From the NCBI GenBank assembly GCA_027257055.1, contig JAPVLO010000570.1:2122001-2186000 (forward strand): a stretch of DNA of 64,000 nucleotides, given 5' to 3'. How positions within the stretch are numbered: the stretch's first letter is position 1; the number at the start of each line of letters is the position of its first letter. The stretch is from Cephalopachus bancanus (Eukaryota; Chordata; Mammalia; Primates; Tarsiidae). Both the position numbers and the translations under genes were made by a program. Of the stretch, positions 25,475-37,380 are shown one piece after another. The notes under the pieces were generated by a model. That model searched no databases. It had not been told where the DNA came from and worked only from the letters and a program-made list of their open reading frames with translations.

Positions 25475-25738
25475 TTTTATTAAACATATTTTTTATTTTA
25501 AAATTGTGGGGTACAGTTAAGGGTTAGGTATACAAATATGCATCGTTCAGGCACCCTTGTGGATAAGGGGTGTCCCCCCTGTCCCCAGACAGGTATTGAC
25601 TACCATTAATGTCACTACCCTTGCCCTCCCCCTCCATAGATTACCACCACTGTCGATCCTTTTCTTATAGTATTCCGATAGATGTTCAAGGTCCACTTAT
25701 GAGTGAGAACATGTGATATTCAGATCTTTGTTGTTGTG
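25475..25738 (-). mobile_element. 5'-truncated L1 3' end, antisense
   Basis: About 264 bp of L1 3'UTR, starting from a T-run (A-tail) and ending at gaacatgtgatattcagatc. Perfect 9-bp TSDs, aaagtcttt, at 25466-25474 and 25739-25747 bracket it. Confidence 0.9.
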
Positions 25739-26034
25739 AAAGTCTTTATGGCAGAAAGAGAAAGGCAGGGGAGTCAGAGGAGATGTGACCATGGAAGTAG
25801 TAATATGATTTTTTTTAACATTTAAATTTTTTTATTTTAAAATTGTGGGGTACAATTCAGGGTTAGGTATACAAATATTCATTGTGTAGTTACCCTTTCT
25901 GATGAGGTGTGCCCCACCTTCGCCAGGCATATTTCCACTACAGTCAATCCCACCTCACTGCCCCCTCCACCACCCAACAGTTTCCTGCTACTATCAATTC
26001 TTTTCTTATATTTATTACGATAGTTGTTCAAGGT

Positions 26035-29000
26035 TCACTTATGAGTGAGAACATGTGATACTCAGTTCTTTGTTTCTGTGAAAGATCACTCAGTATTATA
26101 GGATCTAATTCCATCTAGGTTGCTGCAAAGTTCATGATTTTGTTCTACTTTATGGCTGCATAATATTCCATTGTGTACATATACCACATTTTTTTATACA
26201 GTCCTCTGTTGACCGGCAGCACAGTTGGTTCCATGTTCTTGCTATAGTGAACATGATTGCAATAAACAAACGTGTGCAGGTATATTTTTTATAGAGTGAT
26301 TTGAGATCTTCCAGGTATATTCCCAGCAGGTGGATTACGGGGTCATATGGAAGGTCGATTTTTAGAACTTTTAGGAATCGCCACACTGCTTTCCACAGAG
26401 GCTGTACTAGTTTAAACTCCCACCAATGGTGTAGAAGTGTTCCCTTTTAACCACATCCTCTCCAGCATCTGTTATTTTTTGTTATTGATGATGGCCATCC
26501 TGACGGGTGTTAGGTGGTATCTCAGTGTAGTTTTAATTTGCATCTCCTTGATGACTAGTGAGGCTGAACATTTTTTCATGTATCTATTGGCTGCTCATAT
26601 GTCTTCTTTTGAGAACAGTCTATTCATATTTTTTGCGTACTTTGTAATGGGGCTGTTTGTTTTTTTCTTTACAGCACATTTGAGTTCCTTGTAGATTCTA
26701 GATGTTAGGCCTTTGTTAGACATGGAGTTGGCAAATATTTTTTCCAGTCTGTGGGCTATTTCTGGGCAGTCTCCCTGCTCTCTTGATGGTTTCTTTGGCT
26801 TTGCAGAAGCTTGTCAGTTTGATGAGGTCCCATTTATCTATATTATCTCTTATGTCATGGACACTTAGGATTTTGATCAGGAATTGGTTGCTAGTTCCAA
26901 TTTCCATAAGAGTGTCTCCTGCATTTGCTAAGGTTTTTATAGTTTGAGGTTTTACATTTAGGTCTCTGATCCATTTAGAGTTAATTTTGGGGTATGGGGT
27001 TTGGTAGGGGTTGTTTTAATCTTCTGCATGTGGTCAGCCAGTTTTCCCAGCACCTTTTACAGAATAGGTTCTCATCTCCCCACTGGTTGGTGGTGGAGGC
27101 TTTGTCGAAGATGAGTTGGTTGAGAAATGGAGGTTTTGCTTCTGGAATCTTCATTCTATTCCATTGGTCTATATGCCTGTTCTTGAACCAATACCATGTT
27201 GTTTTGATTATTGTAGCTTTATAATAAAATTTAAAGTCTGGAAGTGTGATACCTCCTGCTTTTTTTTTTTTTTCCTGAGGATTGTTTTGGTTATTCTTGG
27301 TCATTTATGTTTCCATATGAATTCCTGTATTGTTGCTTTTAGGTCTGAGAAGAATGTTACTGGTAATTTGATGGTATTGCATTAAATCTGTAGAATGCCT
27401 TAAGTAGAATGGACATCTTAACAATTTTGATTCTTCCAATCTATGAGCATGGAATATTTTTCCACTTGTTTGTGTCAGCTTTGATTTCTTTGAGCAGTAT
27501 TTTGTAGCTTTCATTGTAAAGGTCTTTCATGTCTCTGGTTAGGAAGATGCCAAGGTATTTCATTTTTTTGTGTGTGGTTATTGTGAATGGAATTGTGCTT
27601 TTTATTTGAGTTTCTGTTTGTTTATTATTGGTGTAAAGAAATGCGATTGTCTTTTGCACATTTATTTTATACTCTGAGACTTTGCCAAAGTCCTTTATCA
27701 GTGCAAGCAGGTTTTTGACAGATTCTCTTGGGTTTCAAGTTATAGAATCATGCCGTTTCCAAAGAGAGAATACTTGACTTCCTCTTTTCCTATTTGAATT
27801 CCCCTATCTCCTTCTCTTGTCTGATTGCTCTAGATAGGAATTCCAAAACTATGTTGAACAGGAGGGGTGAGAGTGGGCATCCTTTTCTTGTTCCAGTTTT
27901 CAGGGGAAATGGTTCCATTTTCTCTCTGTTTAGTAGTATGCTGGCTGTGGGTTTCTCATAGATGGTTCATATTATTTTGAGGTATGTTTCATCTATATCT
28001 AACTGTTTGACGGTTTTTATCAAGAAGGGGTGCGGAATTTTATCAAAAGTTTTTTCTGCATCTAATGATATAATCATGTGGTTTTTGTTTTTATGTCTGT
28101 TGATGTATTTAATTATGTTTATGATCTTACAAATGTTGAACCAGCCTTGTATCCCAGGGATGAAGCCTACTTGGTTGTGGTGGATGATTTTTGAGATGTG
28201 CTGTTGAATCCAGTTTGCTAGGATCTTGTTGAGAATCTTAGCATTTATATTCATAAAGAATATTGACCTGTAGTTCTCTTTGTTTATTGGGTATTTACCT
28301 GGCTTGGGTATTAATGTGATGTTAGTTTCATAAAATTATTTGGGGAGAGTTCCATCTTTCTCAATTGCATGGAATACTTTTAATAGGATTGGTATCAGTT
28401 CCTTTTTTGTGGAATTCTGTTGGAAAGCCATCTGGCCCAGGGCTATTTTTTTGTAGGTAGTTTTCTTATGACATAGTCAATTTCCTGGATTCTTGTTGGT
28501 CTATCTAGGGTCTCGATTTCTTCTTGTTTCAACCTAGGGAGGTTGTGAGATGTCAGAAAGTCCTCCATTTCCTTTAGGTTTTCAAGTTTGTTTCCATACA
28601 AGTGTACATAGTAGTCACTGATAATCTTTTGTATGTCTTCAGGGTCAGATGTGACTTCATCTTTTTTGTTTCTGATTGTGTTTATTTGGGCTTTTTCTCT
28701 CCTTTTTTTCTTGGTCAGTCTAGCTAGGGAACCGTCAATCTTGTTTATCCTTAGAAGAACCAGCTTTTTGTTTTGTTGATTTTTTTATTATCTTTTTTAT
28801 CTTCTATGTCCCAGATTTGGGCTTTTATTTTGGTGATGCTGATTCTTCTGCTGAAGTTAGGGTTTTGATGGTCTTACTTTTCCAGCTTCCTTACGTGACT
28901 TGTTAGGCTGTTAACTTGTGATCTTTTCATTTTCTTCATGTATGTTTGTCAATATATGACTTCCCTTCTTATTACTGCTTTCATGGCATCCCAGAGATTT

Positions 29001-29850
29001 TGTGAGGTTTTTTCAATTTCATTTGTTTCCAGTTATCTTTTAATCTCTGTTTTGATTTCAGTGTTGACCCAGGAGTTGCTTAGTATCATGCTGTTTAGCA
29101 TCTATGTCTTTGTGGGTTTGGGGGAACTTTGTTGGTGGTGTTATTTATTTTTATTCCACTGTGGTCTGAGAAGGTGCTTGGCAAAGTTTCAGTCTTATGA
29201 AATTTGTTTATGATTGATTTATGGCAAGGATGTGGTTGATCTTAGAGTACATTCCATATAGTGATGAGTAAAATGTATATTCTATGGTCATTGGGTGGAG
29301 TGTTCTGTAAGTATCAGTTAGGTCCATTTGATCAAGAGTCACATTGAGGTTGTGAATCTCCTTGCAGATTTTTTGTCTTGATGATCTGTCTAGGGTTGTG
29401 AGTGGGTTATTAAAGTCCCTAGCTATGATAGTGTTAGAGTCAATATCTTTTTAAACTTTTCTTAGAAGCTGCTTTACGAAAGTTGGTGCTCCTATGTTGG
29501 GTGCATATATGTGTAAAATGGATATTTCTTGTGATGGATTGAACCTTTTATAATTATATAGTGACCTTCTGTATCTTTTTAAATTTTTGATAGCCTAAAG
29601 GTTATTTTGTCTGTTATTAAGATTGTAACTCCTGCTTTCTTTTGTGTTCTGTTCACCTGAAATTTTGCTTCCCACCTTCTTACTTTGAGTCTGTGAGTGT
29701 TCTTTCTGGTGAGATGAGTCTCTTGAAAACAATATATTTTTGCTCTATGATATTTTATCCATTTTGTCATTCTATGTCTTTTCGGTGGTGCATTTAGTCC
29801 ATTAACATTCAGGTTAATTATTGAAATGTGCGAGTTTCATGAGGTTCTTA
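26035..29850 (-). pseudogene. L1 ORF2 (endonuclease/reverse transcriptase) remnant
   Basis: Minus-strand fragments appear in the correct order: endonuclease start with YCFQETHLTRKN and KKAGVTILITDKI (29770-29579); reverse transcriptase with [15 protein letters not shown] and [12 protein letters not shown] (28254-27967); C-terminal region with [20 protein letters not shown] and [10 protein letters not shown] (27304-26981); and the far C-terminus MWRFLKVLKIDLPYDP (26386-26150). At the catalytic position (about 27745-27765) the usual FADD is FGNG, followed by a stop, so both metal-binding Asp residues are gone. Many frameshifts and stops are present. The start at about 29850 is estimated from family spacing. 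Confidence 0.88.
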
Positions 29851-29914
29851 TAGTGTTGTTTTTGTTCCTGTTTGCTGTCTTTCTTTTGATTTTTGAGTTG
29901 ATTCATGTGTGTTT

Positions 29915-30735
29915 TCAATCTTTTTCCTGCACTCTTGTAATGAATGTTGTTCTTTTGTCCCTTTCTTCTGCATTTAATACTTTCTTAAGTGTTTCTTGTA
30001 AAGGTGGTCTAGAGGCAGTGTAGGTTCTTAGGGATTGAATGTCTGGGAAAAATTTTAATTCTCCCTCATTGATAAGGCTTAGCTTAGCCGGGTTATTCTT
30101 AGGTATTCTTGGCTGAAATTGTTTATATTTGAGAACTTTGAAGATTGGTCGCCAAGCTCTCTTATCCTGAATTGTTTCTGTAGATACATCTACTGCTATT
30201 CTAATCATCTTCCCCAGTATGTAGTCTGACCTTTTTCTCTTGCTACCTTTAGGGTTTTTTCTTTTATACCTACTTTGTTTAGGTAGATTACTATGTGTCT
30301 AGGAGTTGGTCTTCTCATTTGTTTTCTTTCAGAGGTTTTCTGAATCTCTTGCATTTGAATTTTGGCATCACTGATGAGATGAGGGAAGTTTTCTTGAATT
30401 ATTTCATGTAATGTTTGTTCCAGGATGATGTCTTTCTCTTTTTCTGCCTCAGGAAGTACAATTACTCTTAGGTTCGGCCTCTTGAAATAATTGCTCATCT
30501 CTTGAAGGTTTTGTTCTGTCTTTTTAAGCTTTTTTTCAATGTTTTTGACAGTTTGGGTTAGTTCTATATTTTGGTCCTCAAGCTCGAGATTCTTTCTTCT
30601 GCTTTCCATGCTTATCAGTTTGTTATTTATTTCAATCACAGTATTCTTCACTTCTATTATCTCAGTTATCAACTCCTTCCTATTTTTCTTTTGTCTCTCC
30701 TCAATTCTTTTTATTCTCTCTGTTAATTTCTAGAT
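29915..30735 (-). pseudogene. L1 ORF1 (RNA-binding chaperone) remnant
   Basis: Two overlapping frames make up most of ORF1p. The first (30672-30205 and in-frame upstream sequence) starts in a Glu/Lys-rich coiled-coil (NIELTQTVKNIEKKLKK), then YFKRPNLRVIVLPE and the RRM segment with PTPRHIVIYLNKV and KTLKVAREKGQTTYWG. The second (30208-29915) carries the C-terminal domain, with WRPIFKVLKYKQFQPRIPKN and GELKFFPDIQSLR. The switch between frames at 30205-30208 is a frameshift, and a stop lies just upstream of the first frame. In active elements the trimeric protein coats L1 RNA; this copy cannot make it. Confidence 0.88.
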
Positions 30736-32066
30736 GTCTGGGTTTGTAGTATGTGACCCGTCACTCTGGGGGCTCTTCGTTGTTTGTGTTCTGAAGCCTG
30801 TTTTCTCAGTGTCTCACCTCCCAGGGGTCGGTGTGAGACCCATATTCTTCTTTTGGTTTTTCTTCATTTGTGTAGATTTTCCTCTCCACTTTCCCCACCC
30901 CTCTTCTTCTTTAATTCTGTTGTTTAGGAATGGAAGGATTGCTTTTACTTCTGTTTGCTCAATCTCCTATTCTTCCTTGTGTGGATCCTCTAGCTTTGTT
31001 CAATTCTGAAGTTGGACTGTGGGTTGGGAAATGTACTTTTTTACAGTTTTGAGATTTAATTGAGGGGGGAGCTGTGATTCAAAATCCATCTGCAGATCCT
31101 AGTATCCACTGACAGCTCTTTGGGTACCTTGGAATCCACTTCCTACTGCTTTGTAATCTGTCCATTCAGTGGGGGTATAGGTTTGCTTCCTGAAAGCAAA
31201 ATGAGGTAATAAAAAAGAAAATAATGGAACAAGGAAGGAAGGTGGGAAATAGGAAGTTGGGTAGAGAGAAGATTAAGAGGGAAAACAGACAAATGTACCA
31301 ACAAATGAAAAGAGACACAGAAACAGTAAAGAATTAAAAAAAACTGAAACAAAAAACAAACAAAAATGAGCAAGTCAAACAAAGAATAAATATATAAAAT
31401 AAAAATAAAAACAAGGAACCAAACCCACTCTGACATCATTCCTGCAAGCCAAGTGTCCTTTCAACTCTGATCTCTAACTCTCATCACAGGCTGGTAGGGT
31501 TGCTTGCAGCTAGGGTCAGATTCCCCAGGCCTGCTATGGAAAGAGGGTGAATCAGATCTGGACTCAGCAGGATTGCTGCCTGTCAAGTCTGCCACTTAGA
31601 TTTGACCTGTCTGTGTCCTATCTAGCATGGAGGGGGAGGGGCTTCTGTCTCTCCCAGTTTGATGTGATTACCTTAGTTCCCAAGTTGGAGGCTGGGCATA
31701 ACTGGGTGGGGCAAAGCAGATCTCTGCCTGGTCTTGGGACAGGGAAAATGACTGCAGTCAGCATTTCCCCACTGGGCAAGGCTCTCCTACCTGAGTTGCT
31801 GGAGGCAATGGATGGGCAGTCGAAGGGGGGATTCTGGTGGTCAGCATGTGCCATGTGGGGCTGTCTCCTTGTTTTGCTTCTTGTTTCTTTTAACCCTTCT
31901 TTCTGAATTACTTCCAATATCTGCTTTGCTGTCACTGGTGAGTTGAGGTGTTTTATTAGTGCAAAGGTCTCTGGAGCAATAGGGGAGCAGAGTGGCACCC
32001 AGTGACTGAGCGCTTCACCTGTGGAGAAGGGACAGCTGAGCCCCCAAGTGCAGTCCCAGGAGAAGT
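30736..32066 (-). promoter_or_regulatory. L1 5'UTR (internal promoter region), antisense
   Basis: About 1.3 kb upstream of ORF1 and the most GC-rich part of this L1. It does not resemble the human L1 5'UTR start that I know (ggaggagccaagatgg). It includes a purine-rich block at 31200-31400 (as read on +). It is annotated by position and by the LTR junction at its outer end; promoter activity is presumed from the family only. Confidence 0.65.
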
Positions 32067-32300
32067 CAATAGTATGATTGCTCACTTTCAAGATCGAGGA
32101 AGAGCCATGAGCTAAGGAGTGCAGGTAGTCTCTGGAAGGTGGAAAAATCAAGGAAAGGAATTCTCCCTTAATGCCTCCAGAAGGAACTGAAGCCTGCCAA
32201 CACCTTGAATTTAGCCAGTAAAGCCCATATCAGACTTCTGACTGCCAGAACTATAAGATAATAAATTTATTATTATTGTATCATTGTAGACCACTAAAAA

Positions 32301-33125
32301 AAAAAAACAAAAACTCTGTCCTGTAAAACAAAAACATTACAGTGATAAATGACCTTTATCTAGATAAAATACTTTGCTTTTGGACATATTCCCACTACAC
32401 TGAATTTTTTAATATATACTATTCCAGATATTACTTAATTAGTTGAATTAGTACTAGTAATAATTATTATAAAAATTTCTCTTATGGATTTTTCTGACTG
32501 TAATACAATTACAGTTAGTTTCTTTGTTGTAATTAAAGTTCTTATAGACTTAATAGGGATTAGAGGTGGAAGAGGGTTTGAAAAGGTTTGAAAAATGAAC
32601 TCTGAATGCTGGAGTATTGTACACATTGGATATCAACTGGTTTGCCAGCCTTGTTTGCTGAACATGATACTTGCGAGAGATTTTGTGCAGAACCAAACTC
32701 AAATCTTTTTTGCTTGGGCTTAAATTATAGCCAAGGTGGGTGATATTATTAATCTCCTCCCACAAACACACATTTACTATTTTGTTCTATAGTACTAAGT
32801 ATCTACTCTAATTCCAAATAATAAGACATATTGCCTCTCATAATAATGTTTACATTAAATTTATATGACAAATATAATGCAGGCTTATTACTTGTTTGAA
32901 GAAAATCAGGATTTTGCAAATTAAGGATGATAGAAATAAAAACCAGATAACCCTTTTGGATAAAACAAGTACACTAATATTATTATGTTTATATTCCAGC
33001 AAATGACCACCTCAGGCTAATATTGAGTGGCAGTAGCCTATGCTGTTGGTCAATGGTCTAATTGACATACTTTATAAAAGCACAGTTTGTAATGAACCAG
33101 TTGGATAAACCATGGAAAATAGTAA
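32301..33125. other. AT-rich intron, no recognised element
   Basis: Nothing recognised; frames on the minus strand near 32435-32771 overlap each other and show no domain. Confidence 0.45.
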
Positions 33126-33140
33126 AAAAATTAAAATTTC

Positions 33141-33430
33141 TTTTTTTTTTTTTTGAGTTGGAGTCTCACTCTGTCGCCCAGACTGGAGTGCAGTGGCTGA
33201 TCCCGGCCACCGCAGCCTCGACCTGCTGGGCTCCGGTGATCCTTCCGCCTCAGCCTTCCGAGTAGCCGGAATTACAGGCACGCGCTACCATGCCTAGCTG
33301 AATTTTTTGATTTATTGTAGAGATGAGGTCTCGCTGCCCAGGCAGGTCTTGAACCCACGGGCTCAGGCCATCCACTCACCTCAGCCTCCCAAAGGCGCAG
33401 GATTACAGGCTGAGCCACCGAGCCCAGCTG
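33141..33430 (-). mobile_element. Full-length Alu, antisense
   Basis: Both arms are present with lineage-specific motifs. Perfect 15-bp TSD, aaaaattaaaatttc, at 33126-33140 and 33431-33445 indicates a fairly recent insertion. Confidence 0.95.
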
Positions 33431-33544
33431 AAAAATTAAAATTTCAATGTTTATTTCACATAAGAATGAAAGCATTCATATTGACTTTTTTGTTTGTTTT
33501 GTTTTTGATCATTAGCCACATTCTCAAGTTAGTTTTTATTATGG

Positions 33545-33643
33545 ACTTGTTCAGGAGCGCATATACTAAAATTGCAATGATACAGGGAAAGATGATCATG
33601 GCTTCTCTACAAAGCATGCACATTTATGAAGGTCTTCATTTTT
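33545..33643 (+). pseudogene. U6 snRNA pseudogene
   Basis: The central run gcatatactaaaattg and the following ...aatgatacag-gga...gatgatcatggc match U6 snRNA in order (cacatatactaaaattgg...gatacagagaag...agcatggc), and the end ggtcttcattttt parallels the U6 3' end with terminator T-run. The 5' stem (gtgctcgcttcggcag in U6) is degraded and the middle carries many substitutions, including catg-gcttctctacaaagca in place of gcccctgcgcaagg. This is most simply an old retrocopied pseudogene. Confidence 0.85.
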
Positions 33644-33659
33644 GACCCTACTCATCTTT

Positions 33660-34549
33660 ATTTATTTTTTCTTACTGGTCTTAAAAAACAGATTAAATGC
33701 CACTTCCTTTGGTCTCCTCAGGTTGAGTATTTTTCTTTTTTTGTGTGCTCCATAATCTCTTGTTTATGTCAGTTAGTCATTTGTATATATTGATATCTTT
33801 CTCATTAGATTGTGGTTTCTGATCATGCATTTTATACATCTTTATAATCCCCATAGCATCTAACCCATTGACTTGTAAGTAGTGAGCATGCAAAACATTT
33901 TTGGGAGTTGGATTTCTGTGAGTCATTTGCTAAACCTTAGCAACAGGACACACTCACACAAATATGCAGGCTTATATGAATGCTAGCCTTTCCATATGTA
34001 AATATACTGTGTAAAATAAATGAAAGAAGATCATTTAAATTCTCCAATTGCCATAAATTTTGAAAGTTTTCTGGAAGCTCTTATTATGAACGAACTGGTG
34101 GCAAATTTTAGAAAGAGAGAGGAAAGGATTGTGTGTGACAGAAGAAATGTCCCTTGTCTAAATAGTACATCTTTTAGCCAGTGGTTTGGTTGGAATTTTA
34201 AAAGAAATACATACCTAATGTTAAAAACCAATTGCAAAATACTGTGGTAGTTGTTGATCTATGCTGGAAATAGCTTACTTTATTATGTCATTTGTATTGC
34301 GTCTTTCATTTTGTCATATGTAGTGTCTTATAAGTATATCATTTTTCTTTTGGAACAATTGGAGTGGCTTCTCTTCTCAATATGTGTCAAGGGTTAAAAG
34401 CATATTGTAACAGCCTTTAGCTCAAAAATGTGTCCTTGAATCTGTTTGTTTGTAGAAATGATGCTGTTAAAGACTTGCCTTTTTTCCCCAAAAAATAGTT
34501 TTTAGGAAAAAAAAAGCAGTCTGGACAAGTTATAGTCATGTTATTTTCT
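33660..34549. other. Intron, no recognised element
   Basis: AT-rich. Overlapping frames at 34020-34250 on + and 34031-34237 on - have no recognisable domain and look like chance. Confidence 0.45.
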
Positions 34550-34620
34550 TCTCTCTCTCTCTGTGTATGTGTACATATACACATATTCTATATGTATATA
34601 TGTATGTGTACATATATAGA

Positions 34621-34670
<50 letters not shown>
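34550..34670. repeat. Compound microsatellite (CT)n, TG/TA-rich, (CA)n
   Basis: ctctctctctctct, then alternating tgtatgtgtacatatacacat with self-complementary pieces, then about 24 ca units. Confidence 0.93.
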
Positions 34671-35690
34671 ACTCACTCATATATGCCTTGCCAAACAAAT
34701 AATTGCCTTCTGTTTTTTGGAGAGAATATTTTTGTTTTAACCACTTTGTCTGGCTGTACTAAAGCTCAGCAATCATTCTATATCATTACTGTAACTTTAA
34801 AATTTGCATAAGTGTGAGAAGGGCTGTTGAATTATCACCTCTATACAGTTTTATCAAGATTTAGTAAAATGTTCATCTCTGGCAGATAGATTTAGCTGAA
34901 TAAAATCTATCGAAGTATAGTCATAATTCTCTAAGCATGTTTGGAGCTCTGTGTATGTGCAAAGGATTGACCATATGGAAGTGACTTTCTCCAAGGTATC
35001 AGTGAGTATGGTTTTGTGTGTTGTAGTGTGCTTGTTGGCACTGTTGACAGTTCAGCACCCTGGGAAAGGCATTGCTTTCAAACATGAGTAATTGATGAAT
35101 TTTATGTAATATGCAAATGAGAATGCATAAATCTCCTGAATGACAGCTTAATTTATGTGAGCTTTTAAGAATGTGGAATTAGATTTTAATTAAATATCTT
35201 CAAAGGCACCCTGACTTATTCAGTTTTTTGGCTGCTATCTTTAGAAGTAAGTGGAAAATATTTAAATTATAATTTTACACACATTATTCACATTTTTCTA
35301 CTAAGTGATCACTGTTTCATAAAAAATCAAGATATTTAAAGAAGAAAGGCATTTGTCTTTAATTATAAAAACACTGCTATTATATTAAAATTGTTGTAGT
35401 TTGTCATAAATGATAAATATAGGGAAATATGTATGGTTTGAAAATTAATGTCTTCATCTTTAAATGTAATTCTTAAGCATGTTTCAGATACTACCATGTC
35501 TTTACTATGCCCAATTAAATAACTGTTGTTGCAGATGAAATTTCTTAATACAGATTGGTGGGATGTTAATACTGTATATGACTTTCAAAATATAATTACC
35601 TTAAAAAAACTAAAAGAAAGAATTGATGGAAATAGAGCTGTCTCCCTCTGATTTATACAGCTCTAAATGTATATAGATGGAGTTCTGTAT
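34671..35690. other. Non-repetitive-looking intron with homeobox/POU-type motifs
   Basis: No gene is seen. An exact octamer ATGCAAAT at 35111-35118 is followed by gcataaatctcctgaatgac and several TAAT-type sites up to 35200. This may be a conserved enhancer, but only comparison with other species can tell. Confidence 0.35.
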
Positions 35691-35692
35691 AT

Positions 35693-35695
35693 ATA

Positions 35696-35755
<60 letters not shown>
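35693..35755. repeat. (TG)n microsatellite
   Basis: tatgtgtgtatatgtgtg passes into about 22 tg units. Confidence 0.95.
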
Positions 35756-35756
<1 letters not shown>

Positions 35757-35959
35757 TTTTAACCTATGTTTGATAATAGGGTTTCAAATCTTATAATATA
35801 CAGATTAGGATAAAAATAATTAATTAAAAATCTTTGAAATTTACAAGTATTTTTTTCTCCCTAATCTTTCTTTGTTATAAGATAATATGTTAAAAGGATA
35901 TTAATTTAATAGATCCACTTAAATTGTGCTATAAATGCTGTCAAGTTTTTAAAAAAAAT

Positions 35960-36362
35960 CTTTTATGATGAACACTGCAAGATCTCACTCATATGTGGAA
36001 TCTAAAACATTGATTTCATAGAAATAGAGAGTAGAATAGCAGTTACTAGAAGTTGGGAAAGTAGAGGGAAGAAAGAATGGGGAGAGATTGGTCTATGGGT
36101 ACAAAGCTATAGTTAAGAGAAATAAGTTCTGGAGTTTTATTTTATAGTTGCTAAGAGTTAACAGTAACATATTGTATATGTCAAAATAGCCAAGATAGGT
36201 TTTTTAATGTTCTTATCACAAAGAAATGATAAATATTTAAGGTGATGAATTGCTCATTACCCTGATTTGATCATTACACAATGTATGCGTGTATCAAAAC
36301 ATCACATTGTACCTCATAAATATGTACAATTAATATGTGCCAATCATAAATTTAAAACAAAA
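35960..36362 (+). mobile_element. L1 3'UTR fragment, sense (older)
   Basis: Phrases gatctcactcatatgtgg, agaatggggagagattggtc and acatcacattgtacctcat are hallmarks of the 3' end of L1PB/L1MA-age elements. It is 5'-truncated. Confidence 0.85.
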
Positions 36363-36587
36363 TATTTAACCTATCTATAATTTATGGTAAATCACATTGA
36401 TTATAAATGATAAATATAAATTCTTGACCAGTAATATGTTATACCTACTTTTTGTTTTCCACACATATTTACTGTCTCTTAATTTATATTCAAGAGCTTA
36501 ATTTTTGATTATAGCAAAATGCCTATACCTTCTTCACTTGAATATATTTCTCCTGTCATGTATCATTGTAGCTCTTAATTGCACACA

Positions 36588-36760
36588 CTCTGGAATTATA
36601 TTCCTTAGCTCCTAAATCCCAGTTCTGCCACTACCTGCTGTGTGACCTTGGACAGAGCATTTAACCGTGCTGTCTCTGGATTGTTGTTAGAATTATGTAT
36701 AAAACCCTTAAAAGAGTGCCTTGTACTTGGTAAGTCATAGGCAATTTATTGTTCGTATTC
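36588..36760 (+). repeat. MIR (tRNA-derived SINE) remnant
   Basis: Contains cccagttctgccactacctgctgtgtgaccttgg, the MIR core, then a degraded tail. Confidence 0.8.
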
Positions 36761-37380
36761 ATTTTTACTGTTCCCTTCATACCCTCATTTTTACTTGACA
36801 GGCCTGTTTCCTTGATCATTGGCCCTTAGATAGCTTAATTCCCATCTCCATGATTTTGTATGGAATGTGTCTACCATGCACCCTCTTCCTCTCCAAGTTC
36901 TATCCAATGTTGAAATATGGCTAAGGGCTCCTTTTTTCCATAAAGTTGTTACAGACTCTTTCCTCTGAACTAACTCTGTTTTCCTTAGTTTCTTTTTTTT
37001 TAATCATAGCATTCGTTGTTTAATCATTCCTTATTTATTTTGTTTGAACCAAGCTTACAGGTGTGGAATTTATAGTCCACTTATTTGATTTATGTCAAGT
37101 ATATTGACTGAAACAATACCCCTAGTGTGGAGTCCCAGCATCTTTTATCTAATTTGCCTTTATATAGACTTTTTTATAACATAGAAGTACAGAGTTTCAA
37201 TCCAAAAGTAAGATGGCTATGTACAATTCTCCTTTTCAGACCCCTGCCTATTCTAGTTCTGTTATGGTTAAGATTACTTTTTCTACTCTGAAAAGGTGCT
37301 TTTCAGTTTATTAGAAATTTAAGAAAGAAAGGTCATTTGTCTCATGTTGAAACATAAATGCATACTATGTAATGAATATA

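Larger units (their letters stand above)
25812..32066 (-). mobile_element. Near-full-length L1, antisense (about 6.25 kb)
   Basis: Reading the minus strand: 5'UTR (32066 to about 30736), ORF1 (30735-29915), ORF2 (about 29850-26035), 3'UTR (26034-25820) and a short A-tail (25812-25819). Both ends fall inside one old LTR; the duplicated flank is imperfect (taatatgatt on the left, tagtatgatt on the right). Both ORFs carry frameshifts and stops, so the copy is not competent. The 3'UTR resembles that of the copy at 25475-25738. Confidence 0.88.
25433..32300 (+). mobile_element. Old MaLR-like (MLT1/MST-type) LTR split by two L1 insertions
   Basis: Three pieces read as one old element: 25433-25474 (attatctgggtggactc...cataa), 25739-25811 (gcagaaagagaaaggcagg...gaggagatgtgaccatgg) and about 32071-32300 (agatcgaggaagagccatgagc...ccagaactataagataataaat). 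The order and wording follow a common LTR-class repeat I remember as MLT1/MST-type; the exact family is uncertain. The L1s at 25475-25738 and 25812-32066 were inserted later. Confidence 0.6.

Noticed and set aside
31547..32151. 119-codon (+) and 177-codon (-) frames at 31547-31906 and 31618-32151
   Set aside because: They overlap in the L1 5'UTR, are not in ORF1 frame and show no recognised domain. I treat them as GC-driven chance frames.
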